64,000 nt of DNA from Nocardiopsis sp. CC223A (GCF_030766825.1 NZ_JASFDV010000012.1:43953-107952); one strand, 5' to 3'. Numbered from the stretch's first letter, positions 18,526 to 27,743 are shown. Notes: a model not told the origin generated them from the letters alone. Program-made: numbers and translations.

Positions 18526-18690
18526 GTGCCGAAGAAGCACCCCCGCCCCTCCGTGCCTCGTAGGCGCGAGCCTCTTTCGACCATCGCCATCGCGCTTGTG
18601 GTGGCAGGAGTTGTCGCCGTGTTCTTGCTCCTGATCATCTTGGGCGTAGTGGCACTGACCGCCTTCGCTTCTGTCACAGGCACGAGATAA
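18526..18690 (+). CDS. Small single-pass membrane protein leading the cas operon
   Basis: A 54-residue frame with GTG start and TAA stop. A basic, Pro/Arg-rich head (VPKKHPRPSVPRRREP) is followed by one strong membrane span of about 30 hydrophobic residues (TIAIALVVAGVVAVFLLLII onward) and a short tail ending TGTR. TGAGGAA lies 5-6 bases before the start, and a promoter lies about 40 bases upstream. cas3 starts 10 bases after the stop and has no strong ribosome site of its own, so it may be coupled to this gene. Not a recognised cas family. Its placement suggests a role tied to the CRISPR effector, such as membrane tethering, a toxin or a sensor; this is inference. Confidence 0.65.
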   Translation: MPKKHPRPSVPRRREPLSTIAIALVVAGVVAVFLLLIILGVVALTAFASVTGTR

Positions 18691-18700
18691 ACCCGGGTAC

Positions 18701-21478
18701 ATGACCGACACCCCCTCCGCATCGGCTGTTCCTCCCCTTGTGCCCGTCCTGTGGGGCAAGACCGGCGAGGTCGACCACGGCCTGCCCGACGAGGCTTGGC
18801 ATCCGCTGCTCTTCCACATGATCGACTCGGCCAACGTGGCCGGTCAGATCTGGGACCGCTACCTCTCCGCCGCGATGCGGGGGGCGCTGGGCCTCTCCCC
18901 CGAGTCCGGCAAGGCCCTGTACATGTGGCTGGCCGGGCTCCACGACCTGGGCAAAGCGTCCCCGGTCCACCAGAAGCTCAGCCCGCACCACTACCAGCGC
19001 GTCCACGCGGTGGTACCGCACACGGCCGACTGCCAGGAAGGCTTCGGGCACGCGCGGTTGAGCGCGCACATGGTCACGAGGATCCTCGAAGAAGAGGAGG
19101 GCTGGCCGTTCGAGGCCGCGCAGTGGGTCGCCGACGTCCTCGGCGGGCACCACGGCACCTTCCCCAGCGGTTCCGACACCCATGACCCGGAACGCCGGAC
19201 GGTAGGCGGCGAAGCGTACCGACAGGCCCAGCGCTACCTGTTCGACGCGGTCACCGGGTACTGCGGTGTTGACCTCGACGACCTGCGGGACCGCATCCCC
19301 GGCATCGGCACCCAACTCTCCTTCGCCGGAGCCGTGGTGATGGCCGACTGGCTCGCCAGCAACAGCAGGTACTTCGGCTACGACGAGACCGAGCAGAAAC
19401 CGACCGCTGAGAAGTACGCGAAGGCCTCGCAGCAGCTCGCGAAGGACAGGTTCCAGGAGATCACCGAGCTGAACCAGGTCTGGCAACCCCGGCCCGGAGG
19501 GGATACCCGGAAGCTGTACAAGGACCGTTTCGGAATCGACGACCCGCACAGCACCCAGATCGTGGTCGACGAGATGGCCAGGGCCGCCACCCGCCCCGGC
19601 CTGATGGTGGTCGAGGCCCCCACCGGTGAGGGCAAGACCGAGGCCGCACTGGCCGCCGCTGAAATCCTCGCCGAACGATTCGGCTTCAACGGCCTGTTCT
19701 TCGCACTGCCGACCCAGGCCACGAGCAACAGCATCTTCGGCCGGCTGTTGAAGAAGTGGTCGGAGTCCCAGCAGCACAAGCCGACCGTCTCCCTGGTCCA
19801 CGGCAAGGCCAGGTTGAAGAAGGAGTTCGCCGAACTTCCCCCCGGCGCGGTCGCCGACGGCGGCCGCGACTCGCTGACCGTCTCCTCTTGGATGCGCGGG
19901 TCGAAGAAGGCCCTGCTCAACCCCATCGCGGTCGGCACCATCGATCAACTGCTGTTCGCCGGGGTGGCGGCACGCTATGTACAGCTCCGCCACCTGGGCC
20001 TGGCCAACAAAGTCGTGGTCATCGACGAGGTCCACGCCTACGACACCTACATGTCCGAGATCCTGCACCGCGTGCTGCACTGGCTCGGCTGGCACGGCGT
20101 CCCGGTCGTCCTGCTCTCCGCCACGCTGCCGCCCGAGCAGCGGCGGCAGCTCCTGACCGCCTATTCCGGGGCTCCGAAGCTTCCCGTCGAGGGTGCGGGC
20201 TACCCGCGCATCACCTGGGTCGAAGCACCCACCAAGGAACAGCGCCTGGCCTGGAAGGAGGGCGATGACACCGAACCCGTCCTGTTCTCACGGTCGGCCG
20301 CTACAGGACGCGGTTCGACCGTACGCCTGGAATTCGCTCCGGAGGCCGAGAAGGGGAACCTTCAGGGGGTCCTCGAACAGCGTCTGAAGGAGAGTCCGAA
20401 AGCCAACGTCCTGGTCCTGCGCAACACCGTGCAGCGAGCCCAGGACACCTACGATCAACTGCGCGAACAGTTCCCCGACTTCGAGGTCCGTCTCGCCCAC
20501 GCGCGGTTCACCGCCCAGGACCGGGAACGCATCGACCGCGAACTCATGGACCTCTACGGCCCGCCCGCAGAGGACAGGAGGCGGCCCGACCGCAGCATCG
20601 TCGTAGCCACCCAGGTCGCCGAACAATCCCTGGATGTGGACTTCGACCTGGTCGTCTCCGACCTGGCCCCCATCGACCTGTTGTTGCAGCGCGCGGGCCG
20701 CTGTCACCGCCACCAGAAACGGCCGATGGCGGAGCGCGGAACCCTCACCACCCCGACGCTGGTCATCACCGGCTACCACCAGGACGGCGCCGAGCCGCCC
20801 CGGCTGCTCGGCCGCACCCGGCGCCCCTACGACCACCATCTGCTCTACCGCACCCTCGCGGTACTTACCCACCCGGAGCGGCGGACGGCCGTAACGGTCC
20901 CCGGTGACGTCCCCCTGCTGATCGAGTCGGTCTATGAGGACTCGGAGATCGGCCCGCAGAGCTGGCAGACCGTGATGGCCGCCGCACGCAAGGAGTGCGA
21001 GGAGCACCGGGCCCAGTTGAAGAGCCGCGCCCACGCCGTACTGATCGCGCAGGGCGACCCGGAGGAACTCACGCTCGCGGGCATCCACCCCTTCGGCAAC
21101 GACCACCGGGTCCCCGAGGACGAGGAAGAGGCGGCACACATGCTGCCCGTCCGCGACGGCGCGGACAGCGTCGAGGTGATCCTGCTGCGCCGGACCAGCG
21201 ACGGCCAGGCGGTCACGGTCTCCCGCACCGGAACGAGCCCCCTCACCGTGCCCCTGGACCGCACACCCCCCAAGAAGCTGATCCCCCACATCGGCAACCA
21301 GGCGATCCGGCTCCCCCTGTGGCTGTTGGACAAGACCCTGCCCTCCTGCCCGAAAGGCTGGGAGAAGGCACCCTGGGCCAAACGGCTCCGTGTCCTGCTG
21401 CTGGACTCCGCATCGTCCAGCCGCCAGGGCGGAAGAACGTACATCTACTCCTCTGACACAGGTTGGACGCCGCAGTAG
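18701..21478 (+). CDS. cas3: CRISPR-associated helicase-nuclease Cas3 (type I-E)
   Basis: 925 residues. It is recruited by Cascade to bound DNA, nicks it and degrades it 3'-5'. The N-terminal HD nuclease domain has LAGLHDLGKASP (HD at 81-82) and a GGHHGTFPSG segment. The SF2 helicase follows: Walker A APTGEGKTE at about 307-314, DEVH at 442-445, LLSATLP, then QVAEQSLDVDFD and motif VI QRAGRCHRH near 663. A Cas3 C-terminal domain completes it. All catalytic motifs are intact, so it should be active. Its TAG overlaps the GTG of cse1 by one base. It follows the small membrane-protein gene by 10 bases. Confidence 0.97.
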   Translation: MTDTPSASAVPPLVPVLWGKTGEVDHGLPDEAWHPLLFHMIDSANVAGQIWDRYLSAAMRGALGLSPESGKALYMWLAGLHDLGKASPVHQKLSPHHYQRVHAVVPHTADCQEGFGHARLSAHMVTRILEEEEGWPFEAAQWVADVLGGHHGTFPSGSDTHDPERRTVGGEAYRQAQRYLFDAVTGYCGVDLDDLRDRIPGIGTQLSFAGAVVMADWLASNSRYFGYDETEQKPTAEKYAKASQQLAKDRFQEITELNQVWQPRPGGDTRKLYKDRFGIDDPHSTQIVVDEMARAATRPGLMVVEAPTGEGKTEAALAAAEILAERFGFNGLFFALPTQATSNSIFGRLLKKWSESQQHKPTVSLVHGKARLKKEFAELPPGAVADGGRDSLTVSSWMRGSKKALLNPIAVGTIDQLLFAGVAARYVQLRHLGLANKVVVIDEVHAYDTYMSEILHRVLHWLGWHGVPVVLLSATLPPEQRRQLLTAYSGAPKLPVEGAGYPRITWVEAPTKEQRLAWKEGDDTEPVLFSRSAATGRGSTVRLEFAPEAEKGNLQGVLEQRLKESPKANVLVLRNTVQRAQDTYDQLREQFPDFEVRLAHARFTAQDRERIDRELMDLYGPPAEDRRRPDRSIVVATQVAEQSLDVDFDLVVSDLAPIDLLLQRAGRCHRHQKRPMAERGTLTTPTLVITGYHQDGAEPPRLLGRTRRPYDHHLLYRTLAVLTHPERRTAVTVPGDVPLLIESVYEDSEIGPQSWQTVMAAARKECEEHRAQLKSRAHAVLIAQGDPEELTLAGIHPFGNDHRVPEDEEEAAHMLPVRDGADSVEVILLRRTSDGQAVTVSRTGTSPLTVPLDRTPPKKLIPHIGNQAIRLPLWLLDKTLPSCPKGWEKAPWAKRLRVLLLDSASSSRQGGRTYIYSSDTGWTPQ

Positions 21479-23145
21479 TGAACACCCCGGCCGACTTCAA
21501 TCTCATGGACGACCCCTGGCTGCCCTACATCACCACCCGGGGCACCGGCGGGACGGGCTCGATCAGGCACGTCCTGACGCACGCCCACGAGATCCGCGAC
21601 CTGACGGTGGACGTTCCCACCCAGTACCCGCCGATCCTGCGCATGCTGGTGGCGATCCTGCACCGCGCGCTGGCCGACAAGGGCACTGCTCCCGGGACCT
21701 TCCCCTGGAGCGCAGGCCAATGGAAGGCCCTCCATCGGCAGGAGCGGCTTCCCGAGGACAGGGTGGCCCTCTACGCCGACACCTGGCGGAACGTCTTCGG
21801 CCTTTTCGACCAGGAGCAGCCCTTCCTTCAGGTCGCGAAGAAGAAGCTCACGACCGAGCAGGACAAGACGGTCGCGCTACTGGTCTCCGACGCCTCCTCG
21901 GGCAACAACGTCCCCCTGTTCTCCTCCCATCGAGACGAGTCACCCAGTCCACTGACCCCGGCCCAGGCCGCGCGCTGGCTGCTGCACGTCCACGCCTGGG
22001 ACACGGCGGGGATCAAGACCGGCGCCAAGGAGGACCCGAAGGCCAAGGCGGGCAAGACGACCGGTAATCACACCGGCCCTCTCGGTGACCTGGGCGTGGT
22101 CGTCCCTGTGGGGAACACGTTGAAGGAGACCCTGCTGTTCAACCTCCTCGTGCTGGACGGGGACCTCACCTCCGACGGGGACCGGCCGGTGTGGGAGCGG
22201 GGTCCGCTCTCCGCCGAGTGGGACACACGTGTCCCGGTCGGACTGCTGGACCGCTACACCTGGGTCGGCCGCCGGGTCCGGTTGGTACCCGAGAACGACG
22301 GCGACGGCGGGGTGGTCGTGCGCAGGGCGGTCGTCTGTGCCGGGGACCGGGTCGAGCCCCTCGTCAAACCGCAGATCAGGGAACCGCACACCGCCTGGTT
22401 GAAGAACAGGCCGAAGACGGGGAAGGAAGCCTCGGACAGGCCGACCTCGCTGTACCGGCCCAACCGCCACACCCCTGGGCAGGAGCTGTGGCGCGGTCTC
22501 GGCGGTCTCCTGGGCTGGGACCGCTACCTGGACCAGGACGACTCGCTCAAACCCCAGGTACTGCACCGGCTGGCGAAGCACTTCGCCAAAGGCAGGAACC
22601 TCCCGGTCATCCAGCTCCGTGCGTACGGCATCAGCTATGGGCTCCAGAACGCTGTCATTGGCGACACCTACTTCGACACGCTTCCCCTTCCCGTGGTTCT
22701 CCTCCTCGAAGGAGGGACCCGCAATCTCGGGAAACTCGTGGTCAAGTGGGTCGCCGACACGGAGGAGGCCGCCCGCGCGCTGGGCCACCTCGCCGCCGAT
22801 CTGGCCTTCGCCGAGGGCGGCGACCCGGACACCGAAAAGGATGCCCGGGACCGCGTCACCAGGCAGTACTTCACCGATCTCGACCACCACTTCCGCTCCT
22901 GGATCAGTAAGACCACCGACCCGGACCTCGAAGAGGAATACCGCGTGGAGTGGTACGGCATCGCCCGTAGAGAAGCGCGTGCCCTGGCGGACGACCTGGT
23001 CTCCAGGACCGGCCCCAGCGCACTGCGCACCCGTACCCGCAAGGAGAAGAACCGGAATGGAGAGCCGATCAAAGTGAACCTCGTCATCGCACAACAGTCC
23101 TTCAACCACAGACTGCGCCGACACCTGACCACCGGGGAGGTGTGA
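21478..23145 (+). CDS. cse1: Cascade large subunit Cse1 (Cas8e)
   Basis: 555 residues. Large subunit of the type I-E Cascade complex, which reads the PAM and positions Cas3. The N-terminus FNLMDDPWLPYITTRG is the family hallmark. RYTWVGRRVRLVP, ELWRGLGGLLGWDRYL and QLRAYGISYGLQNAVIGDTY are also typical. The GTG at 21478 overlaps the cas3 stop (TAGTG) and gives the expected start; a TTG at 21463 would add five residues. The stop overlaps the cse2 start. Confidence 0.95.
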   Translation: MNTPADFNLMDDPWLPYITTRGTGGTGSIRHVLTHAHEIRDLTVDVPTQYPPILRMLVAILHRALADKGTAPGTFPWSAGQWKALHRQERLPEDRVALYADTWRNVFGLFDQEQPFLQVAKKKLTTEQDKTVALLVSDASSGNNVPLFSSHRDESPSPLTPAQAARWLLHVHAWDTAGIKTGAKEDPKAKAGKTTGNHTGPLGDLGVVVPVGNTLKETLLFNLLVLDGDLTSDGDRPVWERGPLSAEWDTRVPVGLLDRYTWVGRRVRLVPENDGDGGVVVRRAVVCAGDRVEPLVKPQIREPHTAWLKNRPKTGKEASDRPTSLYRPNRHTPGQELWRGLGGLLGWDRYLDQDDSLKPQVLHRLAKHFAKGRNLPVIQLRAYGISYGLQNAVIGDTYFDTLPLPVVLLLEGGTRNLGKLVVKWVADTEEAARALGHLAADLAFAEGGDPDTEKDARDRVTRQYFTDLDHHFRSWISKTTDPDLEEEYRVEWYGIARREARALADDLVSRTGPSALRTRTRKEKNRNGEPIKVNLVIAQQSFNHRLRRHLTTGEV

Positions 23146-23816
23146 TGACCGAAGGCACCACGGTCGCGGTCGGACCGCCCTTCAGCAGGGGGGCACCCGA
23201 GAACGGACGTCTGGCCCGACTTTTCTCGGGCCTGTGGGACGGCCGGGAGTTGGCCCATGAGGCTCCGGCCACGCTGTCCCGTTGGCGTAAGGGGTTGGGC
23301 CGCAGTCACGAGGAGAGCCCGTTCCTGAGTTTGGAGATCGCCGAGGTCCTCCAGGACCGTGCTGACGCCCCCCACGCGGTTCAGTCGGCCGTGTTCCACA
23401 CATTGACGCTCTACTCCGCGCACCAGCAGTCTGTCTCCAGCCCCATGCACGTCAACAGCAGGAACCGGCACAGCGAAGGAACCTCGGTCGGGCACGCGAT
23501 GCGTGACCTGTGTGCGCACAATGCCCCCGGGATGACCGACCCCTGGAACCACAAGGACAACAAGGGCATCGTCCGGCTCATGGAGGCGGTGGTGACCGCT
23601 CACTCCGTCCCCGAGCTGGTAGGCCACCTGCGCCACGTCGTCTCCCTGCTACGCAAGACGTCGATCGCGCTCGACTACGTACGCCTGGCGCGCGACGTCC
23701 ACGCCTGGTCCACCCCCTGGCGCGGACGGGCCGCCAACCGCTGGGCCATGGACTTCTACGTTCCGGTCACCACGAAGAACGACGACAACGCCGACACCAC
23801 CGACGAGGAGCACTGA
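23145..23816 (+). CDS. cse2: Cascade small subunit Cse2 (Cas11e)
   Basis: 223 residues, mostly helical, matching the small subunit that lines the Cascade belly and stabilises the R-loop. Features include GRLARLFSGLWDGRELAHEA near the start, FHTLTLYSAHQQS in the middle, and basic helices near the end (HVVSLLRKTSIALDYVRLAR). ATG 23145 overlaps the cse1 stop (TGATG) and follows GGGGAGG at good spacing; the GTG at 23142 would add one residue. The stop overlaps cas7e in the same TGATG way. Confidence 0.93.
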   Translation: MTEGTTVAVGPPFSRGAPENGRLARLFSGLWDGRELAHEAPATLSRWRKGLGRSHEESPFLSLEIAEVLQDRADAPHAVQSAVFHTLTLYSAHQQSVSSPMHVNSRNRHSEGTSVGHAMRDLCAHNAPGMTDPWNHKDNKGIVRLMEAVVTAHSVPELVGHLRHVVSLLRKTSIALDYVRLARDVHAWSTPWRGRAANRWAMDFYVPVTTKNDDNADTTDEEH

Positions 23817-24994
23817 TGGCCTTCCTGGACATCCACGCGATCCAGGCCGTACCCCCCGCCAACATCAACCGGGACGAGAGCGGCAGCCCCAAGACCGCCG
23901 TGTACGGCGGCGCCCGGCGCCTTCGGGTCTCCTCCCAGGCCTGGAAGCGGGCCGCACGTAAGGCTCTGGAAGCGGACTCGGCCTCCATCTCCCCCTCCGA
24001 ACGCACCAAGCGGCTGCCCGAGCAGATCGCCGCGGCGCTGACCGAACGCTCCCCGGCCTTGGCCGACAAGGCCTCGGAGATCGCTCAGGCCGCCGTCGCG
24101 GACGTGTTCGGGGTCAAGACCAAGTCCAAGAAGGAGAAGGGCACCGACAAGGAGCGGTTGGCCACCGAGTACCTGCTCTTCCTCGGCAACGAGCAGCGTG
24201 ACCATCTCATCGACACCCTGGTCAAGAACGAGGCCGCGCTCACCGAGGCCGCGGACGGCTCCAAGGACTCCGCCAAGAAGCTCGCCTCCGTGTTCAAGAA
24301 CCTCAAGCTCCGGGACACCGTCGCGACCGGCCATCCCCCCGCCGTGGCCCTGTTCGGCCGGATGGTGGCCACCGACCCCACCCTCAACGTGGACGCGGCC
24401 ACCCAGGTCGCGCACGCGCTGTCCACGCACCGGGTGGACTCGGAGTTCGACTACTACACCGCCGTGGACGACGTGGACAACGAGTCCGACGAGACCGGCG
24501 CCGGCATGATCGGCACGGTCGAGTTCAACGCCGCCACCATGTACCGCTACGCCACCGTCGACCTGGACTCCCTGGTGCACAACCTGGGCGGAGACCTCGA
24601 CGCGGCGGCCGACGTGGCGGTGGCGTTCGTGCGGGCCTTCCTGGTGAGCATGCCCACGGGCAAGCGCAACACCTTCGCCAACAACACCCGGCCGGACTTC
24701 TCCCTGCTCTCCCTGCGCGAGGACCAGCCGGTGAGCCTGGCCGCCGCTTTCGAGCGCCCCGTGTTCGGGGAGGAGGGCCACCTGGGCCGGTCGGTGCGCA
24801 GGCTGGTCGAGCACCACCGCGACCAGGACGAGTGCTATGGGACCTCGCCGCTACTGACCCGGGCGGTCTACCCGGCCTGGGTCGAGGAGGAGGTCGGGAA
24901 CACCGCCCTGCCGGGCCCCACCCCCCTGAACGACGCTCTGGCCGAGTTCCGCGCGAAGGTCCGCGAGCTGATCAGCGGCGGCGGCGATGTCTGA
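23816..24994 (+). CDS. cas7e: Cascade backbone Cas7e (Cse4/CasC)
   Basis: 392 residues. Forms the six-subunit backbone that wraps the crRNA. The N-terminus FLDIHAIQAVPPANINRDES and the RRLRVSSQAWKRAARKAL segment are signatures of the Cse4 family. SEFDYYTAVDDV, GMIGTVEFNAATMYRYATVD and PTGKRNTFANNTRPDF are also conserved. ATG 23816 overlaps the cse2 stop (TGATG). Its end overlaps cas5e by 8 bases. Confidence 0.96.
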   Translation: MAFLDIHAIQAVPPANINRDESGSPKTAVYGGARRLRVSSQAWKRAARKALEADSASISPSERTKRLPEQIAAALTERSPALADKASEIAQAAVADVFGVKTKSKKEKGTDKERLATEYLLFLGNEQRDHLIDTLVKNEAALTEAADGSKDSAKKLASVFKNLKLRDTVATGHPPAVALFGRMVATDPTLNVDAATQVAHALSTHRVDSEFDYYTAVDDVDNESDETGAGMIGTVEFNAATMYRYATVDLDSLVHNLGGDLDAAADVAVAFVRAFLVSMPTGKRNTFANNTRPDFSLLSLREDQPVSLAAAFERPVFGEEGHLGRSVRRLVEHHRDQDECYGTSPLLTRAVYPAWVEEEVGNTALPGPTPLNDALAEFRAKVRELISGGGDV

Positions 24995-25814
24995 CGTCCT
25001 GGTCCTACGCCTGAGCGCCCCGCTCCAGTCGTGGGGCGGGCACTCCCGGCACACCACCCGCGGCACGCTCACCCACCCCACCAAGTCCGGTGTGGTGGGT
25101 CTGTGCGCCGCAGCGCTGGGCCGCCCCCGCGGCACCGACCTGTCCGACCTGGCCGCGCTACGCCTCGGGGTGCGGGTCGACCGCCCCGGAACCCTGCTGG
25201 TGGACTTCCACACCGTCTCCGCCGCCTCGCACGGCCCGCTCGACCCCAAGGCCCAGCGCCTGCCCACGTCCGGCGGCGGACGGCTGAAGCCCGGCGAGGG
25301 CAAGGTCTCCCGCCGGGCCTACCTCCAGGACGCGGTGTTCGTCGCGGCCCTGGAGGCCACCGGCACTGCACAGCGGGCCCTCCTGGAGGAGGTGGAGGCC
25401 GCGCTGCGCCGCCCCCGCTACCCGCTGTTCCTGGGCCGCCGCTCCTGCCCGCCGGACCGGCCGGTGCTGCTGGGACTCCACCGGGACACCGATCTGGCGT
25501 CGGTCTTGTCCGAGGTCCCCTGGCAGGGGTCCTCAACCTGGGAGCGCCACCGGAAGAAGCAGGCCGAGAAGGACGGCCGGGAGTACCTCTGGCAGGACGC
25601 CCCCGCCGACGGCCTGCCTGTCATCGTGGACGATGCGAACGGCGGCGAGCTCCTGCCCGACCTCCCCCTGCCCGGCCACCCGTTCCGGCGCTCGTTCGGC
25701 GACCGCCCGGTGAGCCACGACCGCGTTCCCGCCCCCGGAGCCGCCACGGCCGCCGATCCCCTCTTCTCCGGGGACGCCGCGATGGCCGAGCTCGACGACG
25801 AAGGAGGCCTCTGA
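24987..25814 (+). CDS. cas5e: Cascade subunit Cas5e (CasD)
   Basis: 275 residues. Caps the 5' handle of the crRNA. The start VLVLRLSAPLQSWGGHSRHT and the Gly-rich HPTKSGVVGLCAAALGRPRG are the classic Cas5e motifs, and the DFHTVSAAS segment follows. A Cys-containing RRSCPPDRPVLLGL stretch is also typical. The last ~40 residues are Pro/Ala-rich and probably disordered. ATG 24987 lies inside the cas7e end (8-base overlap), and its stop overlaps the cas6e start (TGATG). Confidence 0.95.
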   Translation: MSDVLVLRLSAPLQSWGGHSRHTTRGTLTHPTKSGVVGLCAAALGRPRGTDLSDLAALRLGVRVDRPGTLLVDFHTVSAASHGPLDPKAQRLPTSGGGRLKPGEGKVSRRAYLQDAVFVAALEATGTAQRALLEEVEAALRRPRYPLFLGRRSCPPDRPVLLGLHRDTDLASVLSEVPWQGSSTWERHRKKQAEKDGREYLWQDAPADGLPVIVDDANGGELLPDLPLPGHPFRRSFGDRPVSHDRVPAPGAATAADPLFSGDAAMAELDDEGGL

Positions 25815-26548
25815 TGTACCTCAGCCGCGTCTTCCTCAACCCCCGCCGCCAGGGCACCGCCCTCTTCATCGGTAGCCCCCAGCGCCTCCACGCCGCCGTC
25901 CTGGCCGCCTTCCCGCAGGACCCGCCCACCGGCGAGACCGACGGTCCCCGGGTCCTGTGGCGGCTGGACACCGACGACCACCGGCGCCCCGTGCTGTGGG
26001 TCTCCTCCCCCGGCAAGCCCTCCTTCGAGCACATCACCGACGACTACGGCTGGCCCTCCTCGGACATGCCCTTCGAAACACGCTCCATGCAGGCCCTCCT
26101 GGACCGTCTCTCCCCCGGCCAGGAGTACGTGTTCCGGACGACCGTCAACCCCGTCAAGGCACAAGCCGGGAAACCCGATGCCGAGGGCAGGCGCGGCCGC
26201 GGCAAGATCGTGCCGCTCGTCGGGGCGGCCGCCCGGGTGGAGTGGTTCGTGGACCACGCCCCCAAGTGGGGCTTCGAGGTCCCACTGTCCACCGTGCAGC
26301 CGCCCGAGGGCGGCCCGGCCTGGGCGGCCGAGACCCGCGACTCGCTGCGGCTGCGTTTCCACAGAAAGGGCTCCTCGAAGGCCGTGGTGCTCCAGACCGT
26401 CACCCTCGAAGGAAAACTCCAGGTCACCGACGCCGACCTGTTCCGCCGTTCCCTCATCCGCGGTATCGGCCGGGCCCGCGGTTACGGCTGCGGCCTGCTC
26501 AGCCTGGCGTCCGCGACCGCGCCCGCCGCGGTGCCGTCGCGCACGTGA
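25814..26548 (+). CDS. cas6e: CRISPR RNA endonuclease Cas6e (Cse3)
   Basis: 244 residues. Cuts the repeat hairpin in the pre-crRNA and stays bound to the 3' handle. The N-terminus YLSRVFLNPRRQGTALFIGS, the catalytic-type His26 in SPQRLHAAVL and the C-terminal Gly-rich GIGRARGYGCGLLSLA match the family. ATG 25814 overlaps the cas5e stop. A strong hairpin immediately follows the stop, and the next genes are on the other strand, so cas1 and cas2 are absent from their usual place. Confidence 0.96.
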   Translation: MYLSRVFLNPRRQGTALFIGSPQRLHAAVLAAFPQDPPTGETDGPRVLWRLDTDDHRRPVLWVSSPGKPSFEHITDDYGWPSSDMPFETRSMQALLDRLSPGQEYVFRTTVNPVKAQAGKPDAEGRRGRGKIVPLVGAAARVEWFVDHAPKWGFEVPLSTVQPPEGGPAWAAETRDSLRLRFHRKGSSKAVVLQTVTLEGKLQVTDADLFRRSLIRGIGRARGYGCGLLSLASATAPAAVPSRT

Positions 26549-26586
26549 AAGGGCCGGGCCCGGTGCGACTTCCGGGTCCGGCCCTT
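26549..26586 (+). terminator. Terminator of the cas operon
   Basis: AAGGGCCGGGCCCGG pairs with CCGGGTCCGGCCCTT over 15 bp with one mismatch, around an 8-base loop. It starts at the base after the cas6e stop. Confidence 0.75.
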
Positions 26587-26679
26587 CGGGGTGGGACACG
26601 ACCCGCGGCGCCAAGGGGGTGCACCGGGGCCGTGCGGACACCTCCCCGGGAGGGGTGGGGAGGTGCCACACCTTCATTT

Positions 26680-27198
26680 TTACCGGAACTCGATCTCCCG
26701 CGCGGGGGAAACCTCGATTCCGTCGGCCAGCAGTTCCCGTTCGACGGCGGCCGCGCGTTCGGCCGCGCTCACCCCGTCCTCCGGGAAGGTGCCGTGGGCG
26801 CCCTGGGCGAGGACCACCCGGTACCCCTCGCCCAGGGCGCGGCGGCCCGTCGCGGAGATGCAGAACTCGCTCTGGAAGCCCGCCAGGACCAACCCGCGGG
26901 CGCCGGTGACGGCGAGCGCCTCGGCCAGTCCCGGGCAGGTGAAGGCGTCCGGGCCGGCCTTGCGGAGCACCGGCTCGTCCTCCCGCGCCGGGAAGGTCGG
27001 CTGCCACCCCTCGCTGAACGGCTCGTCGGGCTCCCCCTCGGCCCCGTCGTTGAGGACGTGCACGACCGGGGTCCCCGAGGAGCGGGCACGGTCGAGGAGG
27101 GCGGCGAGTTCGGCGCGCAGGGGCCCGGCGTCCGGGACCGCCTCCGCCCCTTCGAGGAAGTTGTCCTGTACGTCTACGAACACCAGTACGAACGACAT
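26680..27198 (-). CDS. Isochorismatase-family hydrolase
   Basis: 172 residues, compact cysteine hydrolase of the isochorismatase/nicotinamidase superfamily. The triad is visible: Asp9 in FVDVQDNF, Lys80 in VLRKAGPDAF, and Cys113 in GFQSEFCIS. The substrate cannot be told from sequence; family members act on isochorismate, nicotinamide or small amides. ATG 27198 is a clean start. It sits 19 bases after the next minus-strand gene and is probably cotranscribed with it. The cas operon converges on it from the left. Confidence 0.9.
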   Translation of the reverse strand: MSFVLVFVDVQDNFLEGAEAVPDAGPLRAELAALLDRARSSGTPVVHVLNDGAEGEPDEPFSEGWQPTFPAREDEPVLRKAGPDAFTCPGLAEALAVTGARGLVLAGFQSEFCISATGRRALGEGYRVVLAQGAHGTFPEDGVSAAERAAAVERELLADGIEVSPAREIEFR

Positions 27199-27217
27199 GC
27201 CGCAATAGTGGCACAGG

Positions 27218-27661
27218 TCACCGGCGGCCTGCGGCCTTTTCGGCGGCGCGGCGGAAGGCGCGGTCGCGGTCGTCCACCGGCGGGTCGGCCGGGTCCTGTA
27301 CGAACACCGCGAAGAGGAGGTCGGTGTCGCGCAGGTCGTCCAGCAGGTCGCGCCACGCGAACAGGTTGGGGTGGTCGAACACGGTGCACGCCTGGGCCGG
27401 GGCGAGCCCCTGCTCGGCCGCGCGCAGTTCCGCGGCGGTCAGGTCGTACACGGCGGTGCCGCGGGTGTGCCCCAGGACCCGGCCCAGGACGATCGCGGGC
27501 AGGCCGTGCATCGCGCCGGGGACGTTGACCACGGGGAAGGACCGCTCTCCGTCGCGCTCCCGCCCGACGGCGAAGGCGGACGGCCGCTCCCAGCCCGGGT
27601 GACCCTCCTCCAGCCGGGTCCGGGCGGCGTGGATGTCGTCTTCGGTGACCCATTGCTCCAT
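27218..27661 (-). CDS. Conserved hypothetical protein
   Basis: 147 residues, not recognised. It is soluble and acidic, with a predicted alpha/beta pattern (FPVVNVPGAMHGLPAIVLGR) and a helical C-terminal part (AWRDLLDDLRDTDLLFAVFV). No signal, membrane span or catalytic motif is seen. ATG 27661 follows GAGGAG by about 7 bases; a GTG at 27667 would add two residues. It is directly upstream of the isochorismatase-like gene on the same strand. Confidence 0.75.
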   Translation of the reverse strand: MEQWVTEDDIHAARTRLEEGHPGWERPSAFAVGRERDGERSFPVVNVPGAMHGLPAIVLGRVLGHTRGTAVYDLTAAELRAAEQGLAPAQACTVFDHPNLFAWRDLLDDLRDTDLLFAVFVQDPADPPVDDRDRAFRRAAEKAAGRR

Positions 27662-27695
27662 GGGCACTCCTCATATCGGGGGTCGGGGGTACGGG

Positions 27696-27734
27696 AGCGG
27701 GAGGGGTGCGCGCCCACCGCGCACCCCTCCCGCT
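27696..27734 (-). terminator. Terminator after phzF-like gene
   Basis: A perfect 17-bp stem (AGCGGGAGGGGTGCGCG and its complement) with a 5-base loop lies 10 bases after the phzF-like stop. Confidence 0.8.
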
Positions 27735-27743
27735 GCGTCCACG

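Noticed and set aside
17935..18700. A CRISPR array
   Set aside because: Only one repeat-like unit is present; no second copy at the expected spacing on either side.
26549..26680. CRISPR array or cas1/cas2 remnants after cas6e
   Set aside because: The stretch holds a terminator and GC-rich sequence without direct repeats, and the next genes are unrelated and on the other strand.
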